Origin: Glandiceps talaboti
Taxonomy: Eukaryota; Hemichordata; Enteropneusta; Spengelidae
Reading direction: 5' to 3'
Assembly (NCBI RefSeq): GCF_964340395.1
Contig: NC_135563.1
Location: 8,176,155-8,240,154 of the forward strand
DNA: 64,000 nucleotides
The translations under genes were made by a program, and so were the position numbers. Shown piece by piece: positions 21,101 to 33,000 of the stretch. The notes under the pieces are model-generated. The model had not been told where the DNA came from. It worked only from the letters and a program-made list of their open reading frames with translations, and did not search any database. Position 1 is the first letter of the stretch. Each line of letters starts with the position of its first letter.

Positions 21101-24100
21101 TGCATAATACACTTCTGTTTTTACTGAATGAGCAAAAAAACTTACATATGAGCAGTTCATACGCTACCTTACCTACATCAAAGTGAGTGTGTTTTACTTC
21201 TGACATGTTCTGCTTAAGGAGAGATATCTCACAAGTTGTTCAGTAGTTATTAAGTACTCAGACGACAGCTTTTATAATGCTAAGTGATAAGGTATAGAGT
21301 AAATGACAACGCTATGCTTCACCCATACAAATATGGGTGTATTTACTATAGTAGCTACATCTATGTAAGCACTGTATGTCTGTAGAATGCACATATTTAC
21401 TGTATAAATGTCATTATTCAACTATACCGACTGTCTATGTTTTCCAGCATCAAAAGTTGGTAAGATGTACATGTAGAAATTATTAAGATGATATTTGTCT
21501 AGGTTTACTAGGCTGAGCATGGAAAGTTGATAACATGTGGAAATTATTATCATTATATTTGTCTAGGTTGTCCTGCATGGAAAGTTGATAAAATTTAGAC
21601 TAACAGTTGCTTGTGTTTGCCAGCATGGAATGTCGTTAAAATGTAGCGGGTATGTAAATGTACCTAAAATGTTAAACTGAGACCGTGAACTGCATGAGTC
21701 TCATTTGCAAAATGTCGCCATCTGAGACCAGTCTCGGTTTGTCAGTCTCAGATGGCAAAAAACAACAAAAAACGTCTAGCTGAGACCAGTCTCAGTATGT
21801 AAACCATCATGATCTGAGATCAGTCTCAGATGGCAGACGTGATCTGAGACCACTCTCCATACCTCAACGTAGACAATATAAACAGTACATTTGAAATGAT
21901 ATTTTCACCTCTACACAGTTCTTTCAGTGGAAGACCCCGGGTTTCAGCATCAAGTTTTAAGTTTTAGCAGACATGAACATTTATTAGATGCACACTGAAT
22001 ATTCATGACTTTTTATCCAAATGAAATAAACCCCTAGGAGTCATGAATATTCAGTGTTCATCTAATAAATATTCATGTCTAAGACCCATGATGCAATGGT
22101 GTTCTACTAAAAGAAAAAAACAGAGGTGAACAAGAGTTTTAATTTGGTATTTCTAGGCAACCAAGTGAAAATTATGTGATGTGAAATCATGAAATGACTC
22201 TCCAGAACCCCAAGTTAGTAATAAAATACTCTTATTTTCTGGAGTTCTATGATAACAGACATAATGCCTCACATAGATCTTCAAATTTAGTGCCGAGTAT
22301 GAAACAGAAACATTTAATAAAAAGATTAATATTTCTATTGTAAATAATATCATATTTATACATTCCTAAGGTCTTCCATAAAAGTGACTCGGATGAAAAA
22401 TTGATGAGACCTATAAATAATTAAGTGTTTGTGGTATTAATTTTGCTATAAATGTATGATTTATTAATTACCCAGTGGACGATAGGCGTCTTGTCAAGAT
22501 AGCTATATTGCAAAATGATTAGACTGTTTGTTGGTGAGTAGGTCGTACAGATATCCGCCTTGTAGCTAGATAATGAAGTGTGATGCTTTCGTAGTATGAT
22601 TGCATCAGCCTTCTGATATATCTGAGTTATAAATTGCAGTCTATGATAGAAATATTGTTTGGTATGTAATTGGGTCAGATCGGCTATTTTGGACAAAAAT
22701 TGGCAACGTTCGGAATTATTAATTGTTTGAAAGAATTGATTCCATTGAGTTGAAATTTCTAAACCTTACAGCTACATGTAGTGACATCAAACAAACTGTA
22801 ATCTCTTTATCGTGATATAGCAATGTATTCTAAAATGTTTATATAGCATACACATTGTCAAAGCTCCTTTAGGATAACAATACAGATGTACATGAGGCTG
22901 ACAAAGTTACCTAGAGATGCAGATGTCACTTTTCTGACACAGTTATCCATTTCACTTTACACCATGTATTTGGTTACCTCTCAAATGTGGAGTGGTTGAT
23001 AGTGAAAGTGAAAGGAAAAATTTATTTCTAACTGGAAAACCACTTAGGCCTAATAAAAAAAAATTGTCTGGTTCCGGTTACCCGACCCCCCCTAGCTTTT
23101 CACGCCTACGCTAAACCTTTTTTTTACGTATTCAAGGAAAAAAATACTAAAATCATGAAAATTGTGAAGTCTCGCCAGAAATAGTGGATGAGGAAACTAA
23201 CATCAACTTAAAAAGAATATAAAACTGTTCTTCAAGCTGTAATGGCTGATTTACATCTGATGAAAAGAAACCAATAACATAGAGACCATGTGGAAAACAA
23301 CTGAAAACTTAAACTCCCTGAACTATAGACACTCACATACATGTATGAAAAAAAAAATATAGAAAAATAAAATAAAAATCGACCTACCCCCACCTACATG
23401 TATTCTAAAATAATCGGAACATTTATATATTCAATATTGTAAAAAGTAATCATATTACTACATAATTAACAGAAGACACACACTTCTACCTCTATATAAC
23501 AATCTTGTTTTAATTTTGATGTAAAAATAATGGAATGTAGAAAATGTTAACCTGTATTGTTTGGTTTCACAAAAAAAAAAATGGTTGTGTTTCACAATTG
23601 TGGCAGTGACTCAAGATTTGAAAGGAAGCCATACAGGAGTTTGTAGAAATACATGTAAATGTACATTCGCACGTTGTACTGTTGCGCCACCATAAAGATT
23701 TGGGCAAATTGTGAGTTGGTGAATTTTGTACTGCTCACTGTGTCGTATAAATATACATTGTATATGTTTTACATGTACGTAGGACCTTTTCCCAATTGTG
23801 TCTTTTGTTTAAAAATAGAACTAAACTGATTTAAAAAGAGCAAGAAATGCGGGTACTAAAGAATAACGGTTTCATAAAATATGACGCAATGTACAGACAT
23901 CTACATCAATATATTTAAGCAGTGGGATTTGTATAAAAATATCAATGTCTTTATTACCAATTACCTGACAATTATGTTTTATAGTTTAATACCCAACAAG
24001 TGACAAATATTTATTTGTTCAAACAGAATGCACAAACACAAACATCATCACAATTTGTGGGAGTTGGCAAAATTTTCCATTGCCACTATGCCCACATATT

Positions 24101-25790
24101 GTTTTGTACAATGGTTTTGTGGATGCTCGCTCTCTTCACCTTGTGTGTGTGTTCCTTACATCATTGCCATTCAGACTCGCGTTGATTTCATTCAAACCTA
24201 GCACAAAAGCATTTACCCAGCATGCATCAGTGTTATCTGACGCTGCCATGCAGTAGATGATAGAGGCAGGCAAATGAACCGTTAACCACAAGTTATATGT
24301 TTGTGCACATTGCAATATAACTACTTGGCTGCCGTTGGTTGCGTCACCAAATTGCCATGTTGCCCCGTTTAGCATTTGTGTTGATATTAAAGATTTCAAA
24401 ACTGTCAGTTTTGATATCCATACATTATCCCTTAATGTGGATTTAAACATCTTTGTACCGTGTGGTGTATCACAATGTGACAGATTTAGAAATTTTGCCA
24501 GGAATACTTAGAGTGGTTAGTAACACAGCTGTAATTGTACACGTCTGTAAAAAAAGCCAGACAGAGTCCGAGAGGTGAGCAGAGCATGATGCCATCAGAA
24601 TATTAAACATATCGATGATGAGGAAATCTAAAGTAAACCATCAGTCATTGCATACTTTACGTAATGGACCATGTAAAATGTGTACAGAATAATGATTTAG
24701 CAGTTAGTGTGAACTATAATTATATGGTTATGTAACTTGGGAAACAAAATGAGTTGCAATTTTATAGAGTGGTATATAATGGTATGCACAACATGTATTG
24801 GTATGATACGATGGACATTTTGAAAATGAGGAACTTCTTTTTTGAAATTATTCTCAATATTTATTTACAAGGGGAAGTGTGTATGAAAATAAAAATGCAA
24901 AATATAAATAAAATAAGAAACACCGTTTACTTTGTAAAGTTCAATCATGTGTTTCAGTTGTTTCACAAATATATGTATGAGGTCAGTCTTAGTAACATAC
25001 AATGCAAAATATGTTTGATGAAATGTAGAGTGAAATAAAATGTGTCTACGTGTTCACACGAGTAGCACTGAAGTAAAGCACTTTCTCTATATATGTGCTA
25101 CATTGTGCACTCATTTATAGTATTCATAATTACATTTGTATGTTCTTGGCCTGGTACATGCGATATATATGACCAAGTGATAGCTAAGTCATTATACATG
25201 TACATTGTATATACATGTACTTTGATATACGTAATATTTTGTTGCATCGTGAGTGACCTGGCCAGTCGTATCTAGGGTTTCGACACACCTACATGTATGT
25301 ACAGTGCATTTCACGAAGCGAGATAGTGCACATGCTCAAAATTGATGTTCTATGATATTTTTGACAATGATTGATAATGACACCTGACTCGACTGTGACT
25401 CCAAATGGATAGGCTTGTTGACATTGATGGATGCTACGATGGTCTAGATTTTATTGAAAAAAAGCAATCATCTCATTAATACAAACGTGTTATTTTAATA
25501 TAACGTGATATATATTAATAGATCCTTAATCTTTTCTTGTTGATTGTGGAAATATTTCAGACTTCTAATTTTTTTATTTGCTGTTTTAGAAAACCGATAC
25601 TCAGTTACTTGCCCAGTTTTACTACGCTGATGAAGAATTGAATGAGGTGGCCATAGAGTTAGATAGTTTTGATGGCAGGAAAGATCCAGAACGATGTACA
25701 GCTCTGGTCAATCAATTAAGAAGTTGCCAAGACAAAGTACTCAGTAAGTATCGTAGTACTTTGTATGTCTCTATAGTCAATCAGTCTATT

Positions 25791-25827
<37 letters not shown>

Positions 25828-28800
25828 GTCAATCAATCAATCAATCAGTCAATCAATTAAGAAGTTGCCAAACAAAGTACTCAGTAAGTATTCTGGCACT
25901 TTGAATGTCTCTATAGTCAATCAATCAATAAATTAATCAATCCAGCAATCAATCAATCAATTAAGCAACTGCTCGGGCAAAGTACTCGGTAAGTATCCTA
26001 GCACTTTGAATGTCTCTATAGTCCATCAATCAATAAATCAATCCAGTTATTATATCATGAAAAAGTAAAATGTGAATGTTGTTGTTTTGGTTACAGGTAT
26101 CATTACAAATATCGTTGAGGTAGCTATACCCAATGACAAGGCAAACAGAGATTTCCAAGTCAAATTTCCTGATGATGTGCTGCAAGATACGTTGGCAGGA
26201 CAGCTTTGGTTTGGAGCTGAGGTAAAATTATTATTTAAAGTGTTGCCATAGAAATAGCATAGGATAATGTGTTACAAATGTGTACATATGTATGCTGAGG
26301 TAAATCATTGTTCAAAGTGTTACCATAGAAATAGCATAGGATAATGTGTTATGTTGAGGTAACTTATTATTCAAAGTGTTGCCATAGAAATAGCATAGGG
26401 TAATGTGTTATGTTGAGGTAAATTATTGTTCAAAGTGTTACCATAGAAATAGCATGAGATAATGTGTAATCCTGAGGTAAATTATTGTTCAAAGAGTTAC
26501 CATAGAAATAGCATAGGATAATCTGTTATGTTGAGGTAAATTATTGTTCAAAGTGTTACTTACATCAACATTTATTTTCCTTGGACATATTATTATGACC
26601 CTGGATAAAATCAATAGAAATTTTATCACAGTAGAAAGATAATTGTGTTATTAAAGTAATATGTTATTGACATGTTCTGCTCCGGGTGTAAGTACAAGTA
26701 GAATGGTTTATAGTCAGGTTTAATTGTTTGGTATTGATTTGTACATAAATTGCTTAAAATTACGCTGACTCTTACGGTATCTAGGTCTGTGGAAAGCTGC
26801 ATGTATACTAGTTTCAATTATGTTATGTCTATGTCTGGGGGATACATATACACATGTACGTGCATCGAATATAAGTCAATAGGTATATATTTCAGTCCAC
26901 AGTTTATACTATGAAATACTTGTTTGGTCAGAAACTTGTTAATATACAATGTCAACTCAACTACATGTAAACGGTTTCACTGTAAAAAAACCAGAGAAAA
27001 ACAACATTTTCAGATCTTTTTAAAATTGACATTGTCGTCTGAAACTTGTGGACATTTGCGTGACCTTAGTTGCCACTGCTGAGTAGACCAATGTTTGGAT
27101 ATTACCAAACAGACCTTGGACTTTATCCATGTACATTTATTCATGTCTGACCCTGTTATGACCACCACCACCACCACCACCACCACCACCACCACCACCA
27201 CCACCACCACCACTCAACACCCCCCACCCCTAAAATTATCATCAATGTTAGTTTATGAACTTTGTTCTAATATGTACCGCTACATTTCAATGAGTTATAG
27301 ACTTATTGTGATGAACCAGGTACTACCTGGAAGATGAAATGGAACCCAAATACAAGAGTGGCAGTCAGGTTTCATCTTACTAAGATAGACATGAACTAAA
27401 ACTATTGTTGCGACATGCTGATATAAAGGTATTGACTGGACGTTGATTGAATTGTACTCCCAGTAGGGTGACATCCCTGATGACTTCCGTGATCTTGCAG
27501 TGTACATTTTGGGAACTGGTAATGTTTACACTACCTTGCTTTAATACATACTGGATGAATTCACACAACAGAGACACTTCTGTCATCCACTTGTGTAATC
27601 TACCACATCAAAGAACAAGAGTTTTTGTGTCTATCTTAGCAAGCCGAATCCTTGACTGCCTGTGTAGTATTATAGATCTAATCACCATGATGAATCTGCT
27701 TCTGTTCAGTGTCTGGCTGCAGGATCCACCATCATGAATCGTGAGATGGAAAGTGCAGCTCTAAGACCACGGGCCAAAGAAGTTATACGAAGTCTAGATT
27801 GTCTCAGATCTGTGCTGAGAGACCAGTGTCTAAGAAATGTCCATGTTTACACAGATAAGGTAAGATCTTTGCTGTGAGCCACACCAATGTCTGAGAAGTG
27901 TTTATGTAATACTGATAAGATGTGGGTGTTGGTGTTTCCCATAAATGCTGCAAATAACTTTTACCAATATAAGTAATAGTTTAGCATAAAAACCGTGATT
28001 CCATGAGTTGAGGTGACATATTGTGAAAATAACTCTTGTTCTCATCTTTATATGGTAAGATTGATCCTACTCAAGGAATAACATATCTCGCATTGAAATA
28101 CTGTAGCTGATGGAAAGAGATAAGAATTAAAGTTTTCATCAAATTAGAAGGAATGTTTTTGATCAAAGTGGAAATCCAGGCTGTCATATATTATAGACAT
28201 GAATACATATGGCTGCTGTTGTCCTAGTTGTGACACTACATAGTCATGTGACTCACACTCTGTTATGACCGTTGTAATCTAGTGCTATCCATGGCAGTAA
28301 ATCTCAAGATCTCTCTTTATGTCTATAGCTCAATGAGGTCTTGGATGAAACTTCAAATTCAACCAAAGCCACACACAGTCATTAGCATCATGTCTTTGTT
28401 TTAATCAACCACAGAATTTTGCCCAATGATAAGTTAGTATTTATAAGGGCCAGTTACATAATGTCCAAATATGGTATACATGTGTATTTGTCATATCAGG
28501 ATGCTATTTATACACTGTTTACGTCATTCAAATAGTTGTGGTTTACTCATTTGCATGAACAGCTTTTGGTTCATGATTTCTCAATGAGCTATGAAAACGG
28601 GGTAAAGGGATGATTCGATACCACAGGTAGATCTAGACTATGGCCATGGCATCATCATGGTCAAACTGGATGTTTCTAGCCAGCATCATTGTATTTGTCT
28701 TTATATGAATATAGAACCAAAATTTATATTATAGCCTTGTTTGATCCAGGGTGATATTTGGTCATTTTTGATGTTAGTGTTGTAAGCTTACCTTTTATTA

Positions 28801-30006
28801 TATCATCTGATGACAGATCAAAGACACACTGATGCGGTTTGATCAGATCTTTGCTGACTTTGAGTACAGCTACGTGAGTGCAATGGTTCCTGTGAAAACA
28901 GCCAGAGATTATGAAACCCAACAGGAAGTAGTGGTGCTTTTTTGTGAAACTGTTGCCAGGTGAGGTTCTTGTACTCATTCTATTCACTGAGTCAATATAC
29001 AAGGGGTTGAGTGGAGATTATGATAGTTAGAATTGGTCATACTATTCATTGTTCTGGTTACAAATGGGGAAAAAAACATGTGGCAGTTGAAGCAATCTTC
29101 AGTCAGTGGAGACTCATTTGTACAATGAGTTATTTCAGTGCAATCTTATGAACATATTCAGAAAAATATCTTGCTCTGCTGCCTAGCAAGGATAGTCTGT
29201 AGACTTTGAATGTCTTTCAATGTCAAGGGAGTTGAAATATAAATTACCACCAAAAGCTGTATTTATGCATTTCATGCAATATTGGAATGTTAATGTAAAC
29301 CTATGATGTTGTCACGTCCACACATGACTTACTTTCATACTTGAAGATGTGTAGATATGATGTAAACAAACATGAGCCAATAACCAACATCTATCAATGT
29401 GTGATGGATTACTAATGACTTACACTGTTGTTAATTAACTTCTCTGTATGATGTCTAGCTAGATTTGTATCTATAAAATTGGATTTCGTTAGTTGTTGAA
29501 AATGATTGCTTAGAATCGAAAACCAAAAGCTTGATTCGGATCTAAGCAAAGAGTGTAGTTCTTCATTCTGTACAGTTACATTCGTACATTGACCATGATA
29601 ACAATTTGATCTATAGTGTTAATGTGTATGAATTATAAGATTGATTTCTAGAGTCTGTTATTTATATCTTTACAGAGCCTTACAGTTGAAATTACTAACT
29701 CAAGACCAGTTGGATTCCTGTGATCCAGCATTAATGTTTACAATACCAAGACTTGCCATTATTTGGTAAGATAATTTGACAAATTGTCTTCTGTCTGTCG
29801 TTGTGGTTTATTAGCTCTGTAAGGGGGGAGCTTTAGAAATGGTGACCATCCATCTGTCTGTTTCTGTCTGTCTCTCTGTGTCTGTCTGTCTGTCTGTCTC
29901 TGTCTGTCTGTCTCTGTCTCTATCTATCTATCTGTCTCTCTGTGTCTGTCTGTCTCTGTCTCTATCTATCTATCTGTCTGTCTGTGTCTGTCTGCATTCC
30001 TGCCTG

Positions 30007-30047
<41 letters not shown>

Positions 30048-33000
30048 GTCTGTCTGTCTGTCTGTCTGACTGACTGCCTGTCTGTCTCTCTGTATCATCA
30101 ATATCTCAAAACCCCTGGCTTGTTTGTAAATATGCATCACTGTAATTTCACAGTTTATTATGAAAATAGTCAGCTTTCATAAAAATCAAGACTGCGGTGT
30201 ATGAACCAACCCATACAAGAGTCTAGTTTCTATACAGTATCGTTATGGTTTACACTTCCAACAACTGAACTCAATTTATAGAACTATTTATGAGCTGTCA
30301 AGGAGATTGCCCTTGTTCCCTTGATTAATAGCGAAATTGAAATGTTGAAAATTTGTAGAATGTGACAGGCATACCATTACAGTGATGGACCAAGTAGTGT
30401 CATCAATAACAGTTCCTAGGTACACGACTACTTGTAGTAATTATAACATGCCATTTCACTATGCATTTCATTGTGCTAAATTTTCCAAAATGTACATTGT
30501 GTAGGTATACACATAATACATGTAGTCTGTAAGGTATACCATGATAGGGCGCCCTCACACATCAGTCAATGGCTTTCAGGAGCAGGACAGTGAGGGCAGA
30601 TCGACCTCATATCTTACAATCTAAAGTACGCATTGAAAGGTCAAGAATGTAGATAAGGGCTGATAGCTGTCAAAACTATTGACTACTCTTCAATATTTTG
30701 CTGGCAACTTTTTCATGAATTTGTTAAAAAAATTCTTTGTTTCAACCAGTATATTTTACATCGTGGCTGATTCGTTGGTTTCTTTTGTAGATATTATTGC
30801 CTACTTTTCACATTACAGCTACTTTTTAAAATTAGCTACATCCCTGTAGGCGTAGTCTCATAGTAAGTTTTGTGCATTGATGTTTAAGATATTTCCCAAG
30901 CTGTTTAAATTACAGGTAATGCCATTCTGATTAAAATCTGATGTGGTGAAGGAGGCTAGATATCCTTATTTACCTCTATTCATCGTGTTGTGACGTTTGT
31001 TTTGTTCCATGTATAATCACCACCTTCCCACATCTGACCTTGTGTAATAGAAAATCTCGTTTGAATCTCGCACTTTTGAGTAGCCAATCAGGGTGAGGGG
31101 TATGTTGGCAGCTGTGCACACTGGAGAAATTGAAAAAAACACACGGAGGATTGAATTGATGACACGACCCGTCAGTGGTGGTGGCGACCTCTTTCTGAAC
31201 AATTTTGAAAGAAGCGTGCTGATTGGTTGAACAAACCTTTCGAGATTCAAATGAGATTTTCAATTAGACAGGTTCAGATGTGGGAAGGCAGCAATCACGT
31301 GGAACAAAACATATGACACAAAAAATGATGGGAATAGAGGTAATTAAAGACATCCAGCTGCTTTCATGACATCAGATTTTAATCAGATTGAGGTAATACA
31401 GTCCCTGAAAATCAGTGAAATCATTAAATTCCCATTGGTTACTAGTGTACCGATCAATAAATATTTTGATTTTTGACAGTGGGCTGTATATTTATCCAGA
31501 GGGGCCATTAAACTGTGATCAGGAACCATGTGAGATGTCTGAAATGTTCAGACCATTTCATAGTTTACTCTACAAAATAAGGTGAGTTTTACATTACTGC
31601 AAGGATAGCCGTACATTTTGGAATGATGTTCAAATGGGATGTGACTTTGCCGAAAAGTTTTTTTTTAAAAAGAGAGAGAAGATTTCTGTTTGTATTATTG
31701 TTGTCCAAAAGTTGATGGTACAGAGGAGGTTAATATCTGATATATTGACTCTCTTCTACGGGGAGTTGATTCGTATATTCCATTAGAAAGGGGTTAATAC
31801 ATGATATATTGACTTCTACAGGGAGTTAATTTATATACTCGGCAAAGAAGGGATACATATATAATATATTGACTTGCTGAGAAGTACAAGGAATTGATTT
31901 TTACACTCGATGAGGAAGGGGTTTAATATGTGATATGTTGACTTCCTTCCATAGGGATTTAGTTTATACACTTAGTGAGGAAAGGGTTAATAGTTGATTC
32001 ATACCTTTAGTAAGGAAGGGACTTGGTTATAAATTAATGTATTGACTTTCTTCTGTGGGAGTTAATTCTTAGACTCATTGGGGAAGGGGGTTAATACATG
32101 ATATATTGACTTGCTTTTACAGGGAGTTAATTCATAAACTCGTTGAGGAAGGGGGTAACTAAATGGTATATTGACTTGCTTTTACAGGGAGTTAATCCAT
32201 ACACTCAGTGAGAGAGAGTTATTTCTGCTTGAGAAGGCATTGTCCAGTGCTGAAGAGCCTTGGGATTATTTGGAGAAGGAACTCAGTAAACCTACGCAAG
32301 AAGGTGCCAGTCTGTCTAAAAAGGGCATGCCAATTAACCAATCAAAGAACAAGAGACGGTCACATGATGACAGCATCTCATCACCATCCAGCAGCAGTAT
32401 TAGCAACCAATCAAACTCTTCTAATTGCACTATCAAAATGGACCAATCACCACCCTGTGTTGTGCAATCTGAGCAATCAGGATCTAGCTGCATTCAAACT
32501 GACCAATCAGATTCAAGTCCTGTCAAAAATGACCAATCAGATGTTCTGACAGACTCATCAACTGAAAGAGAATACAATAGCACAAACAGAAGTAACAATC
32601 AAATAGATTATTATGAAACTAGTCTTCCAGAAACAGATAATCAGTCTGAGAATGAACTGATTGAACCCAATGTTTTGAATAGAAAACTGAACGTACTACC
32701 ACGGCCAGGGCTTCCAAGTGATATTTCAGTATCGGTGGACTTCAGGCAGGAATTTGCTACAATAACTATTAGACCCGAGTCTTTATCCAGGATCGAGCAG
32801 ACAACACAGAGTGTGAGTTCATCAGGGAATACAGATGAAAGTGACGTAGGCATAATCAGTGATGTCATTAACATCAGCAGGACAGAGTGGGGGAATTGTA
32901 ACTTCACAGGTCACATGACATCAGATGACATCGCATCTGATGATGTATTTGTCACAGAAATTGAAACCGAAACTGAGCATGCCCACAGCTCAAGGACAGC

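Larger units (their letters stand above)
14036..25589 (+). other. LST2 intron 1 (11.5 kb), non-coding
   Basis: The donor follows the twelfth codon (CCAAAG|GTAAGG) and the acceptor is TGTTTTAG|AAAACC. I see no convincing exon inside. The intron carries CT/CA microsatellites, degenerate tandem repeats, a SINE-like unit, a cluster of GAGACCAGTCTC palindromes and a 42-bp-arm hairpin, all listed separately. Confidence 0.7.

Noticed and set aside
24136-24450. 104-codon minus-strand frame in LST2 intron 1
   Set aside because: No family resemblance, no splice partners, and a composition like random AT-rich sequence.
25786-25860. Asn-Gln-Ser repeats as a polymorphic LST2 protein segment
   Set aside because: They lie beyond the exon 2 donor. 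Reading through gives a stop at 25902, and the next family motif resumes only at 26097.
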